This document shows positions 16,805 through 25,857 of a DNA stretch of 64,000 nt, in pieces. The translations under genes were made by a program, and so were the position numbers. The stretch's first letter is position 1. Every line of letters begins with the position of its first letter. Origin of the DNA: Bog-756 sp963813525 (GTDB taxonomy: Bacteria > Actinomycetota > Acidimicrobiia > Acidimicrobiales > RAAP-2); NCBI GenBank assembly GCA_963813525.1, contig CAWEZI010000005.1, positions 1,798,001 through 1,862,000 of the forward strand, given 5' to 3'. The notes beneath the pieces were generated by a model. That model was not told where the DNA came from. It ran no database searches and was given only the letters and a program-made list of their open reading frames with translations.

Positions 16805-18142
16805 ATGGCCGGGTTCGTCGACGAGGCACAGCTCCATGTGAAGGCCGGCGACGGCGGGGCGGGGGCGGTGGCCTTCCGGCGGGAGGCGCACGTGGACCGG
16901 GGCGGACCCGACGGGGGTGACGGTGGCCACGGCGGCAGTGTGTGGTTGGTGGCCACCACCAACCAGTCCTCGCTGCTGGCCTTTCGTGACCATCCCCATC
17001 GACGGGGGGGAGACGGCGGCCACGGCGGGGGCAAGAAGAAACACGGCGCCCGTGGAGCCGACCTCGAGGTTCCGGTCCCGGTAGGCACCCGGGCCCGGGC
17101 CTCTGACGGGTCGCTGCTGGTCGATCTGGCTCACGCCGGCGACAAGTGGTTGGCCGCCGAGGGTGGGCGAGGGGGGAAGGGGAACGCCAGTTTCCTCTCC
17201 AATCGCAGGCGGGCCCCCACCTTCGCCGAGCAAGGGGAGAAGGGTCATGAGCAGTGGTATGACCTCGAGCTGGCCCTGGTGGCCGACGTGGCCCTGGTGG
17301 GCTTCCCCAACGTCGGCAAGTCCACCCTCATCTCCCGCATTTCGGCGGCCACCCCCAAGATCGCCGACTATCCCTTCACCACCCTCGAGCCCCACCTCGG
17401 AGTGGTGCGGGGCGACCACGGCGCCGACTTCACGGTGGCCGACATTCCCGGTCTGGTGGAGGGGGCAGCCGAGGGCAAAGGGCTCGGCCACCAGTTCCTC
17501 CGGCACATCACCCGAGCCCGGGTGCTGGTCATCATGGTGGAGCTGGACCCGGTGACCGGCATCGATCCCGCCCACCAGCAACGTGTCCTCCTCGACGAGC
17601 TACGGCGGTACCAACCGGGCTTGATCGAGCGGCCGCGCTTGGTGGTCGGCACCAAGGTCGACGTCCTAGCCGGCGCGGCCGAAGCGGGCGGGACCGACGC
17701 CGACCGGGCCGAAGCCGGTGGGGCCGACGGGGTGGGAACCGAATTGAACATCTCGGCCGTGACCGGCCAGGGGATCGGTCAGCTGGTGGGGAAGCTTGCC
17801 GTTCTGGTGGCGGAGGCCCGGGCGGCCGAGCCGGTCGACGAAGGCACGGTGGTCATCCACCGGCCGGCTCCGGAGGGGTTCACTGTGGTGCGCATCGGTG
17901 AAGGAGCGTTCCGGGTGGAGGGCCGGGTGGCCGAGCGGGCCGTGGCTCTCAACGACGTGACCTCCGACGAGGCCGCCGATTACGTGCAGGGGAGACTGCG
18001 GCGGATCGGCGTCGACCGCGCCCTGGCCCGAGCCGGTGCCCGCGACGGCGACGTCGTCCACATCGGCGAGCTCGCCTTCGTCTGGACCCGTGACCAACCG
18101 GAGTTCACCGGCAACGCCGGCACCCGGCGCCGCCGATCGTGA
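16805..18142 (+). CDS. obg: GTPase Obg/CgtA
   Basis: Essential GTPase that binds the 50S subunit and links ribosome assembly with growth and stress. The glycine-rich Obg fold covers residues 1-158. The G domain has G1 GFPNVGKST at 166-174 and G3 DIPGL, but the G4 motif is TKVD (in VVGTKVDVL) instead of the common NKxD; T is an accepted variant. A C-terminal OCT domain follows (FTVVRIGEGAFRVEGR onward), as usual in actinobacteria. The length of 445 residues is normal. Its stop overlaps the GTG of proB (GTGA). Confidence 0.96.
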   Translation: MAGFVDEAQLHVKAGDGGAGAVAFRREAHVDRGGPDGGDGGHGGSVWLVATTNQSSLLAFRDHPHRRGGDGGHGGGKKKHGARGADLEVPVPVGTRARASDGSLLVDLAHAGDKWLAAEGGRGGKGNASFLSNRRRAPTFAEQGEKGHEQWYDLELALVADVALVGFPNVGKSTLISRISAATPKIADYPFTTLEPHLGVVRGDHGADFTVADIPGLVEGAAEGKGLGHQFLRHITRARVLVIMVELDPVTGIDPAHQQRVLLDELRRYQPGLIERPRLVVGTKVDVLAGAAEAGGTDADRAEAGGADGVGTELNISAVTGQGIGQLVGKLAVLVAEARAAEPVDEGTVVIHRPAPEGFTVVRIGEGAFRVEGRVAERAVALNDVTSDEAADYVQGRLRRIGVDRALARAGARDGDVVHIGELAFVWTRDQPEFTGNAGTRRRRS

Positions 18143-19265
18143 CCATGGAAGGGTCTCGCGCCGACCCCGCCAAGCGGACAGTGGTGGTCAAGATCGGGTC
18201 CTCCTCGGTCACCACCGGCTCGGGGCGGGTGGACACGGCAGCCATCGACAAGCTGGCCGGCGAGGTGGGTGAGGCCCGGGCCGCCGGCGTCCGGGTGGTG
18301 GTGGTCACCTCCGGGGCGATCGCCGCCGGATGGACCTCGCTGGCTCCCGACCAGCCGCGCCCGGCCGACCTGGCCACGCTGCAGGCCGTGGCCGCGGTGG
18401 GGCAGCACCGGTTGATGCAGGTGTGGTCGGACGCGCTGGAAGAGCGCGGCCTCATGGCCGGCCAGGTGCTGATGGCACCGCTCGACTTCGTACATCGCAG
18501 CCAGTACCTCCACGCTCGACAGACCCTCGGGCGACTGCTCGACCTCGGGGTGGTCCCCGTGGTCAACGAGAACGATGCCGTGGCCGACGAGGAGATCCGG
18601 TTCGGGGACAATGATCGACTGGCCGCTCTGGTGGCTCATCTGGTCCGGGCCGACCTCCTGGTCCTGTTGACCGACACCGCCGGTCTGCTGACCGAGGACC
18701 CCGCCGAACCCGGGGCGGGTCGCTCATCGAAGAGGTGGTCGAGATCGACAAGGAGCTCGAGCGCATCGCCGGTGGCCCCGGTAGCCAGGTGGGGAGCGGC
18801 GGCATGGGCTCGAAACTGGCCGCGGCCAAGATCGCCGTGTGGTCGGGGGTGGAGGCCGTCATCGCCGACGCCGCCCGCCCGGGCGTCCTGTCCGAGGTCG
18901 TCGGGTCGGCCCCCGGGGTGGGGACCCGGTTTCGTCCCCACGACCGCCGCTTGCCGGCGCGCAAGCTGTGGATCGCCTTCGCCATCGGTTCGTCGGGCAC
19001 GGTGGTGGTCGACGCCGGCGCCCGCCAGGCCCTGGTCGACCGCGGTCGATCGCTTCTCATCGCCGGCGTGGTCTCTGCTCGGGGCCGGTTCACGGCGGAA
19101 GACGCCGTGGAGATCGCCGGCCCGGACGGTGCCGTCTTCGCCAAGGGCCTGGTCCAGCTCGACGCCTCGCAGGTCAACAGCTGGGCCGGCCGCCGATCGG
19201 ACGGGCTGCCCGAGGACGTGCCCCCCGAGGTGGTTCACCGCGACGATCTCGTGGTGCTGGACTGA
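18139..19265 (+). CDS. proB: Glutamate 5-kinase, reading frame broken by a one-base frameshift
   Basis: First enzyme of proline synthesis, phosphorylating glutamate. The amino-acid-kinase domain reads from GTG 18139 (VVVKIGSSSVT, VVTSGAIAAG, NENDAVADEE, FGDNDRLAALVAHL, LLTDTAGLLTEDP), then the frame is lost at 18700-18722. The rest, SLIEEVVEIDKELERIAGG and the C-terminal PUA domain, continues in the frame one base earlier and ends at 19265. Restoring one base in the run cccggggcgggt gives a normal 375-residue protein. It is either a sequencing or assembly deletion or a true inactivation; the absence of other damage and the intact proA favour the former. Confidence 0.88.
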
Positions 19266-19288
19266 AGGCAGCCACCCGAAGTGCGGAC

Positions 19289-19316
19289 GGCCCTCTACCT
19301 CCGGAGAGGAAGGGCC
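19289..19316 (+). terminator. Possible hairpin after proB
   Basis: GGCCCT and AGGGCC pair across a 16-nt inner part that can itself fold (CCTCCGGAGAGG). It lies 23 nt after the proB stop and has no T run, so a role as terminator is uncertain. Confidence 0.35.
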
Positions 19317-19417
19317 TTCAAATCCGGAGCTGGGCGGCGGATCCCGACTCAACAGATTCGAACGCACTGGACCATGTCCGCCTACCCGTTCCGGTAAACC
19401 TTTTTCTCATAATTGTT

Positions 19418-19447
19418 CAGAATTATCGGGTGTTAACGATAATTCTG
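19418..19447. promoter_or_regulatory. 11-bp perfect inverted repeat in an AT-rich patch
   Basis: CAGAATTATCG and CGATAATTCTG are perfect complements separated by 8 bp. The surrounding 50 bp are markedly AT-rich against a GC-rich background. The symmetry and spacing suit a dimeric regulator's operator; there is no T tract for a terminator. The regulator is unknown. Confidence 0.5.
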
Positions 19448-19643
19448 GCCAATTTCCCGGGAGAACTACCCACGGCCCCCTCTCCACGGCCCCCCTTGGT
19501 GCCCCTCCGCTCCGGTGTCGGACCTGTCCGTCCACAGCTGTTGGCCCCGGCTGGCGTCACCACTCGGTCCGCGGCTACGGCGCAACCGACCCGGCCCGGC
19601 CGGCCACCGGCCCCGGAGCGCCGGGGAGGTGGGAGCCGCAAAG

Positions 19644-19649
19644 TACGCT
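19644..19649 (+). promoter_or_regulatory. -10-like element of proA
   Basis: TACGCT ends 6 nt before GTG 19656. Neither this GTG nor the later ATG 19680 has a ribosome-binding site, so a leaderless start at the GTG is the better reading. Confidence 0.45.
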
Positions 19650-19655
19650 GACACG

Positions 19656-20912
19656 GTGGAATCCACATCCGTTCCCTCGATGGTCGAGCTCGGCCAACGT
19701 TCATGTACGGCCAGTCGGGTACTGGCCCGGACCTCCTCGGCGGTCCGCAATGAGGCTCTCCTGTTTGCCGCTGAGCTGCTGGAACAGCGGGTCGAGGGCA
19801 TCCTGGCGGCCAACGCCGAGGATGTGGCCCAGGCCGATCGGGCGGGAGCCGACGCCACCACCGTGGACCGTCTCCGGCTCGACGGGGCCCGGGTGGCGGC
19901 CATGGCCGGAGGGCTCCGCAAGGTGGCGGGCCTCCCCGATCCGGTCGGTCAGGTGGTCGACGGATGGGTCCGTCCGAACGGGTTGGCCGTCCGGCGGGTC
20001 CGGGTGCCGTTGGGGGTGATCGGTGTCATCTACGAGAATCGTCCCAACGTGACCAGCGACGCCGCCGGGCTCTGCCTCAAGTCGGGTAACGCAGCGATGT
20101 TGCGAGGATCCTCGTCGGCCTTGGCTACCAATCGGACCATCGCCGCTGCCCTCCGTGACGGGCTGGAGAAGGCGGGCCTGCCCGCCGACTCGGTGGTTCT
20201 CATCGAGGAGACGAGCCACGCCTCGGCCGTCGCCTTCATGCAGTTGGAGGGCATCATCGACTGCCTCATCCCCCGCGGTGGACCGTCGTTGGTGGCGTCA
20301 GTGCGCGACCACGCCCGGGTGCCGTTCGTCATCGACGGAGCCGGCAACTGCCACGTCTACGTGGACCGTGCTGCCGATCTGGCCATGGCCGAATCGATCG
20401 TCGTCAATGCCAAGACCCACCGTCCCGGGGTGTGCAACAGCGCCGAAACCGTTCTCGTGCATCGGGAGGTGGCCGACGCCTTCCTGCCCCGGATGGCCAC
20501 CGCGCTGGCTGGTGTCACTCTGGTCGGCGATGAGGCCACCCGGTCGGTCCTGCCCCGAGTAGAGGCAGCCAGCGACGAGGATTTCGCCACCGAGTTTTTG
20601 GATCTCACTCTGGCCGTGGCCGTCGTTGACGACCTGGATGCCGCCATCGACCACATCGCCCGCTTCGGGTCGGGCCACTCCGAAGCCATCGTGACCGCCG
20701 ACCTGGGCGCAGCCAACCGATTCACCACCGAGGTCGACGCGGCCGCCGTCCTGGTCAACGCCTCCACCCGGTTCATCGACGGCGAGGAGCTGGGCCTCGG
20801 AGCGGAGATCGGCATCTCGACCCAGAAGCTGCACGCCCGGGGTCCGATGGGTCTGACCGAGCTGACCTCGGTCAAGTACGTGGTCACGGGTGACGGGCAG
20901 GTGCGGCCATGA
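19656..20912 (+). CDS. proA: Glutamate-5-semialdehyde dehydrogenase (gamma-glutamyl phosphate reductase)
   Basis: NADPH-dependent reduction of gamma-glutamyl phosphate, the second step of proline synthesis. The aldehyde-dehydrogenase fold is complete: NADP-binding region VRVPLGVIGVIYENRPNVT, the catalytic cysteine in RPGVCNSAET, and the C-terminal ELGLGAEIGISTQKLHARGP. The frame is open further upstream; GTG 19656 (after a TACGCT box) and ATG 19680 are the candidate starts, and the family N-terminus begins near the latter. The stop overlaps the MoxR-type ATPase start in an ATGA junction. Confidence 0.95.
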   Translation: MESTSVPSMVELGQRSCTASRVLARTSSAVRNEALLFAAELLEQRVEGILAANAEDVAQADRAGADATTVDRLRLDGARVAAMAGGLRKVAGLPDPVGQVVDGWVRPNGLAVRRVRVPLGVIGVIYENRPNVTSDAAGLCLKSGNAAMLRGSSSALATNRTIAAALRDGLEKAGLPADSVVLIEETSHASAVAFMQLEGIIDCLIPRGGPSLVASVRDHARVPFVIDGAGNCHVYVDRAADLAMAESIVVNAKTHRPGVCNSAETVLVHREVADAFLPRMATALAGVTLVGDEATRSVLPRVEAASDEDFATEFLDLTLAVAVVDDLDAAIDHIARFGSGHSEAIVTADLGAANRFTTEVDAAAVLVNASTRFIDGEELGLGAEIGISTQKLHARGPMGLTELTSVKYVVTGDGQVRP

Positions 20913-21844
20913 CCGAGGTCACCGAACCGGTCGATCCGGTCGAGGGGATCCATTCCGGTTTTCCGGTTGCCGGCCCCCCCCGCTTCGATTCGATCGACGG
21001 GGTGCGGCGCGGTCTGGCCGACGTGCACTACCTGGCTGACGACGGGATAGCCGGGGTCGTCTTCCTGGCCGACCGGCTGGCCAAGCCGGTGCTGGTCGAG
21101 GGCCCGGCGGGTACCGGAAAGACCGAACTGGCCAAGTCGGTGGCCCTCCTCACCGGGAGCCGGCTCATCCGCCTCCAGTGCTACGAGGGTCTCGACGAGT
21201 CCAAGGCCCTCTACGAGTGGAACTACAAGAAGCAGCTCCTCCGGATCCAGGCCGATTCGGGCTCGTCGTGGCGCGACCTCGAAGAGGACATCTTCTCCGA
21301 AGAGTTCCTCCTGACCCGGCCGTTGCTGGAGGCCATCCGCTCGCCCGAACCGGTCGTGCTGCTGGTCGACGAAGTCGACCGGGTCGAGCTCGAGACGGAG
21401 GCCCTCCTGCTGGAGATCCTCTCCGAGTACCAGGTCTCGATCCCCGAGCTGGGCACGGTGCGGGCCACCCAGATCCCCCTGGTCTTCCTCACCTCCAACA
21501 ACACCCGGGAGCTGTCCGAGGCGCTCAAGCGTCGCTGTCTGTATCTGCACATCGACTATCCGCAGCTCGATCGCGAGCGCGCCATCATCGAGACGCGGGT
21601 GCCCGGCATCAGTCAGGCCTTGGCCGATCAGGTGGCCCGGATCGTTCGCTCCATCCGTACCCTGGACCTGAAGAAGGACCCCTCGGTGTCCGAGACGCTC
21701 GACTGGGCGCGGACCCTGGTGGTCCTGGGGGTGGAGTCGATCGATGCCGAGCAGGCTCGCGACACCCTCCACATTCTGTTGAAGTACCAGTCGGACATCG
21801 ATCGGACAGCCAAGGAGCTGGCCGGGGTAGAGATCCCGGACTGA
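20909..21844 (+). CDS. MoxR-family AAA+ ATPase
   Basis: A 311-residue AAA+ ATPase of the MoxR group, which act as chaperones inserting metals or activating partners together with a von Willebrand A protein. Walker A GPAGTGKT is at 65-72, Walker B VVLLVDEVD near 149-157, and the sensor-1 Asn lies in FLTSNNTRELSEALKRRC, with the arginine finger region following. Its start overlaps the proA stop and its stop is followed 15 bp later by the VWA partner, so the pair is surely one unit. The client is not indicated by the neighbours. Confidence 0.9.
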   Translation: MTEVTEPVDPVEGIHSGFPVAGPPRFDSIDGVRRGLADVHYLADDGIAGVVFLADRLAKPVLVEGPAGTGKTELAKSVALLTGSRLIRLQCYEGLDESKALYEWNYKKQLLRIQADSGSSWRDLEEDIFSEEFLLTRPLLEAIRSPEPVVLLVDEVDRVELETEALLLEILSEYQVSIPELGTVRATQIPLVFLTSNNTRELSEALKRRCLYLHIDYPQLDRERAIIETRVPGISQALADQVARIVRSIRTLDLKKDPSVSETLDWARTLVVLGVESIDAEQARDTLHILLKYQSDIDRTAKELAGVEIPD

Positions 21845-21858
21845 GTACCGCACCGGTC

Positions 21859-23343
21859 GTGCTCGATCTTCTCACCGGTTTTGTGGCCGAGCTGAGGGCG
21901 GCAGGTATTCCCGTCTCGCTCACCGAGCACCTCGACGCAGCCGAGGCCCTTCGCCACGTCCCCCTGGAGGACAGGGAGGCGGTCAAGTACACCCTCGGGG
22001 CCAGCCTGGTGAAGTCGTCGTCCCACTGGCGGGCCTACGAGACGGCCTTCGAGATCTACTTCTCGCTGCGGGGCCCGGAATACCGGATCAGCGAAGAGGG
22101 AGCCGATCCCGCCGACCCGAGCACGGACGGTCCCCAATCGGCGGGAACCACCACGCCGTCGGGGGAGGGACGGGGGGGCGCCGGCCAGGAGGGCATGACG
22201 GCCGAAGAGCTGGCCGACCTCCTCTATTCCGCTCTGCTGGCCGCCAACCCGGCCATGGTGGCGGCGGTGGCCCGCCAGGCGGTGTCTCGCTATGCCGGCA
22301 TGGAAGCCGGTCGACCGGTAGGTGGCACCTACTACCTCTACCGGACCCTGCGAAACCTCGATCTCGACGGAGTTCTCGACCGGCTGGTGGACCAGGCCCG
22401 GTCGCAGGCGCCGCCACTCGACCAGGCCGACGCCGGGGGTCAGGGCGGACCACCCATCACTCTCACTCCGCTGGAGGAGCGGCTCCTGCGCGACGAGTAC
22501 CAGGCGCGCATCGACCAGCTCCGCAAGGAGATCGAGGACGAGATCCGACGGCGGCTGGTCGCCGACCGGGGCAGCGAGGCCCTGGCCCGATCGGTGCGCA
22601 AACCCTTGCCCGAGGACATCGACGTCATGCACGCCACCCGTGACGAGCTGGTGGCGCTGCGCAAGTCGCTCCAGCCCCTGTCCCGCAAGCTGGCGGTCCG
22701 CTTGGCGCGCAAGCGCCGTCACGGGCGCAAGGGCGCCCTCGACTTCCGCTCCACCGTGCGGCACTCGCTGTCGACCGGCGGGGTACCGGTCGATCCCAAG
22801 TTCCGCTACCCCCGCCCTTCCAAACCCGAGATCGTGGTCATCGCCGACATCTCCGGTTCGGTGGCCAGCTTCGCCCGCTTCACCCTCCACCTGGTGCATG
22901 CCCTGAGTGCCCAGTTCTCCAAGGTGCGGAGCTTCGTCTTCATCGATGGCATCGACGAGGTCAGCGATTACTTCGACGGGGTCGACGACCCCGCCGAGGC
23001 GGTGCACCGGATCAACACCGAAGCCGATGTGATCTGGGTGGACGGCCACTCCGACTACGGGCATGCCTTGAGTGTCTTCTGGGAGCGATGGGGCGAGGAG
23101 ATCACCCCGCGCACGAGCGTGATGCTCCTCGGTGATGCTCGCAACAACTACCACGCCTCCCAGGCCTGGGTGCTGAAGGAGCTGCAGAACCGGGCCCGTC
23201 ACGTCTACTGGCTCAACCCCGAGCCCCAGGCCTACTGGAACTCGGGCGACTCCATTGTGGGCGAGTACGCCGTCCACTGCGATTCGGTGGTCGAGTGCCG
23301 GACACTGCGGCAACTCGAGCACTTCGTCGGCCAACTGGCGTGA
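21859..23343 (+). CDS. VWA domain protein, CoxE-like, partner of the MoxR ATPase
   Basis: A 494-residue cytoplasmic protein. The N-terminal helical part starts LDLLTGFVAELRAAGIPVS, a low-complexity linker rich in Gly, Ser and Thr follows (about 75-115), and the C-terminal VWA domain has the MIDAS motif Asp330-x-Ser-x-Ser (ADISGSVASF). Although the frame is open far upstream in the MoxR gene, the GTG at 21859 matches the usual family start. MoxR-VWA pairs commonly activate metalloenzymes or membrane complexes; here no such client is adjacent. Confidence 0.88.
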   Translation: MLDLLTGFVAELRAAGIPVSLTEHLDAAEALRHVPLEDREAVKYTLGASLVKSSSHWRAYETAFEIYFSLRGPEYRISEEGADPADPSTDGPQSAGTTTPSGEGRGGAGQEGMTAEELADLLYSALLAANPAMVAAVARQAVSRYAGMEAGRPVGGTYYLYRTLRNLDLDGVLDRLVDQARSQAPPLDQADAGGQGGPPITLTPLEERLLRDEYQARIDQLRKEIEDEIRRRLVADRGSEALARSVRKPLPEDIDVMHATRDELVALRKSLQPLSRKLAVRLARKRRHGRKGALDFRSTVRHSLSTGGVPVDPKFRYPRPSKPEIVVIADISGSVASFARFTLHLVHALSAQFSKVRSFVFIDGIDEVSDYFDGVDDPAEAVHRINTEADVIWVDGHSDYGHALSVFWERWGEEITPRTSVMLLGDARNNYHASQAWVLKELQNRARHVYWLNPEPQAYWNSGDSIVGEYAVHCDSVVECRTLRQLEHFVGQLA

Positions 23344-24152
23344 CCGATCGACTCGGATTCGACGGACTGGCCGGGGCCGGCCACAGACCTTCGCCGGTAG
23401 GGCCACCCGACGGCGTCCGCACCCAGTCGCTTCCTCCACCCGGGGCCACCCGGATCGTCCTGATCCGCCACGGTGAGGCGGTGTGCAACGTGTCGGGTGT
23501 CTGCGGCGGGATCGTGGGTTGTCGGGGACTCACGGCGCGGGGCAGGGAGCAGGTCGACGCCCTCTCCGGCCGGCTGGCCGAAAGCGGTGAACTGGCCGGC
23601 GCCGACGCCCTCTATGCCAGCATCCTGCCCCGGGCCATCGAGACAGCCGAACGGTTGGCACCGGCGCTGGCGGGACGGCTCGGTCCGGGATCGTCGTCGC
23701 CCCGACCGGGCCCTCGCGGTCTGGTCACCGAGTGCGACCTGTGTGAGCTCCATCCCGGCGAAGCCGACGGACTGTCCTGGGACCAATTCATCACACGGTT
23801 CGGTCCGGTCGACTGGGACAGCGATCCCGACCGGACCATCGCTCCGGGCGGTGAGAGCTGGACCGGCTTCGTCCGTCGTGTCGACCGAGCCCTCGACGTC
23901 GTGGCGGACCGGCATCCCGGACAACTGGTGGTGGTGGCCACCCACGCCGGAGTCATCGAAGCGTCGCTGCTGTCCAAGCTCCCGGTGGCCGGGGGCCGGG
24001 ACGGGGCCCGGCTCCGTCTCCGCACCGAGCACGCCTCCCTCACCACCTGGGAAGTGAGCGACGGACGCTGGCTCCTGCTCGGCTACAACGACGTCGCCCC
24101 GCCCCCGACGCCGATCCCGACCGCCGCACTGGACGCGGTTCAGCAGGCGTAG
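23340..24152 (+). CDS. Histidine phosphatase (phosphoglycerate mutase-like) family protein
   Basis: The catalytic motif RHGEA is at residues 43-47 (phosphohistidine at His44) and the second histidine is His202 in ATHAGVIEA. The first 35 residues are a poorly conserved extension. The protein of 270 residues starts at a GTG overlapping the TGA of the VWA gene (GTGA), so it is the last gene of the proA-MoxR-VWA run. Members hydrolyse many phosphoesters; the substrate cannot be inferred. Its 3' end overlaps the end of the convergent secreted-protein gene by 13 bp. Confidence 0.85.
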   Translation: MTDRLGFDGLAGAGHRPSPVGPPDGVRTQSLPPPGATRIVLIRHGEAVCNVSGVCGGIVGCRGLTARGREQVDALSGRLAESGELAGADALYASILPRAIETAERLAPALAGRLGPGSSSPRPGPRGLVTECDLCELHPGEADGLSWDQFITRFGPVDWDSDPDRTIAPGGESWTGFVRRVDRALDVVADRHPGQLVVVATHAGVIEASLLSKLPVAGGRDGARLRLRTEHASLTTWEVSDGRWLLLGYNDVAPPPTPIPTAALDAVQQA

Positions 24153-25690
24153 TCGTTGTCGTAGTTGGTGCTCATGCCGCCGTCGGGGTAGGGGAAGCTG
24201 GGCGAGCTGTACTGGACGATCTGCACCGGGCCCGCCGGCAGGAGGGCTCCGGGAATCTGGCTTCGCACGTTCTGGCAGGTGACGGCCGGGTTGATGTCCC
24301 AGTCAGCGGCCCAGTAGGGCACCTCGGGTTGGTAGTCACCCACGATCTGGTTCCAGTCGCCGGGGCTGGCGTAGATGCCGGCACTGTTGATGCCCTCGGC
24401 GTGGAGACCGTCGATGGCCCCCTGGACCAGGGAGGCGTTGGCGGCCAGGTCGCCGGACCACCCCGCCCCGGGCTCGATGTCCAGCCACCAGGCCACCGAG
24501 GTGTTGACGCCGACCCCCTGCGCCTGGGTGAAAGCGTTCTGGGCGGCCAGGAACCCGTAGTTGCAGGCCGCGGGCGAAGCCCGGGACGCACAACTGCCGT
24601 CACTGCTCGAGGCGGCCGTGCCGTAGGTCAGGTAGGTGTAGAGGTTGAGCCCGCCGCCTGCCCACCTCGCTTCCGAAGCCAGATAGGGGTTGAGGCCGAA
24701 CGACGCCCCCGCCACCTGGACGATGCCCACCGTGTGGGGGGCGGGGGGATAGTTGTTGGCCTGGTAGTTCGAGATGTCGTACCCGTAACTGCCCGCCGGG
24801 TACGACGAACCGGTGAAGTTTCCGCTGGCGTCGGCCTGGGCCATGCCCACCACCGGTCTGGCGAGAACCTGGGGCGCCGAGCCCCAGTAGGTGGCATCGC
24901 CGTAGGCGGTCACCGCCCCGTTGCTGTTGGTGAACCAGTAACCCCTGCCGTTGGCCGTGGCCGTCATGGCCACGATGGGTCGGCTCTGGGGAATATTGCC
25001 GAGTGACCCGTAGAACGGTGCGTCACCGAAGGCGAAGACACCGCCGTCGGCCGCGGTGAACCAGTAGCCATTCCCGTTGGTCGCCACCGCCATCCCGACG
25101 ATGGGCCGATTGAGAGTGATGTTTCCGGTCGACCCGTAGAAGTGGGCGTCACCGAAGGAGAAGACACCTCCGTCGGCGGCCACCATCCAGTAGCCCTTGC
25201 CGTCGGGGGTGGCGGCCATCCCCACCACCGGCTTGTTGAGCACGGTGGCCCCCATCGACCCGTAGAAATGGGCGTCACCGAAGGAGAAGATGCCGCCGTC
25301 GGAGGCCACCTCCCAGTAGCCGCCGCCGTTGGGCACGGCCGCCATGCCCACCACCGGCTTGTTGAGAGTGATGTTTCCGGTCGACCCGTAGAAGTGGGCG
25401 TCACCGAAGGAGAAGATGCCGCCGTCGGAGGCCACCTCCCAGTAACCGCCCCCGTTGGGCACGCCGGCCATGCCCACCACCGGCTTGTTGAGCGCGTGCC
25501 CACCCATCGATCCGTAGAAAGGGGCCCCCCCGAAGGAGAAGAGGCCCCCGTCGCCGGCCACCAGCCAGTAGGCCGACACCTGGGTGGTGGCACTGGGGGT
25601 GGCGGCCGATGCGGTGTGCTGCGCGGTGGCCACGAGTGGTCCGAGCACTACCAGGCCGAGCAACAGAACGGCGCCCACAGTTCTCCGCAT
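24140..25690 (-). CDS. Secreted protein with six 42-residue repeats and a C-terminal glycosidase-like domain
   Basis: A 516-residue protein with a Sec signal peptide (RRTVGAVLLLGLVVLGPLV, cleavage near AQHTASA). Residues 41-292 are six tandem repeats of about 42 residues built on YWxVAxDGGxFSFGDAxFYGS and LNxPVVGMA, a family common in actinobacterial exoproteins. The C-terminal part, from YGYDISNYQANN to the end, resembles GH25-like or DUF1906-like domains, with AWWLDIEPG holding probable acidic active-site residues. It may bind and act on cell-wall glycan outside the cell; this is inference. ATG 25690 has GGGGAG upstream; upstream ATGs in frame give no signal peptide. Confidence 0.83.
   Translation of the reverse strand: MRRTVGAVLLLGLVVLGPLVATAQHTASAATPSATTQVSAYWLVAGDGGLFSFGGAPFYGSMGGHALNKPVVGMAGVPNGGGYWEVASDGGIFSFGDAHFYGSTGNITLNKPVVGMAAVPNGGGYWEVASDGGIFSFGDAHFYGSMGATVLNKPVVGMAATPDGKGYWMVAADGGVFSFGDAHFYGSTGNITLNRPIVGMAVATNGNGYWFTAADGGVFAFGDAPFYGSLGNIPQSRPIVAMTATANGRGYWFTNSNGAVTAYGDATYWGSAPQVLARPVVGMAQADASGNFTGSSYPAGSYGYDISNYQANNYPPAPHTVGIVQVAGASFGLNPYLASEARWAGGGLNLYTYLTYGTAASSSDGSCASRASPAACNYGFLAAQNAFTQAQGVGVNTSVAWWLDIEPGAGWSGDLAANASLVQGAIDGLHAEGINSAGIYASPGDWNQIVGDYQPEVPYWAADWDINPAVTCQNVRSQIPGALLPAGPVQIVQYSSPSFPYPDGGMSTNYDNDYAC
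24815..25570. repeat. Six tandem 126-bp coding repeats
   Basis: The DNA coding for the YW...DGG...FGDA repeats is itself tandemly repeated with a period of 126 bp. Units 2 to 4 are very close to one another at the DNA level (for example the shared run tcgacccgtagaagtgggcg), units 1, 5 and 6 are more diverged. Such an array can gain or lose copies by recombination. Confidence 0.8.
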
Positions 25691-25857
25691 CGCCTGCTCC
25701 CCTCGCCATCGGCTTCGGACAGGGGAGCGGGAACGCGAGAAAGGCATCAGGAGGCATCTCCGTTGATCGGAATGTGGCCGCCAGGTAACACCAGCGGTGG
25801 TGGCGAGCAGCGCCGGCCAACATGCGAAGGGGGCCACCGGGCGGGCGGGGCGCGTCC

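Larger units (their letters stand above)
19266..19655. other. Non-coding spacer between proB and proA
   Basis: About 390 bp with no convincing gene on either strand. It contains a possible hairpin just after proB (19289-19316), an AT-rich patch with an 11-bp inverted repeat (19418-19447), and a -10-like hexamer before proA. proB and proA are often adjacent, so a spacer of this size suggests separate control of proA. Confidence 0.6.

Noticed and set aside
18700..18722. Programmed ribosomal frameshifting in proB
   Set aside because: There is no slippery heptamer with a downstream structure, and proB is not known to use it; a sequence error is simpler.
24140..24152. 13-bp overlap of the convergent phosphatase and secreted-protein genes as an antisense regulator
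   Set aside because: Short tail-to-tail overlaps are common in compact genomes and need no special explanation.
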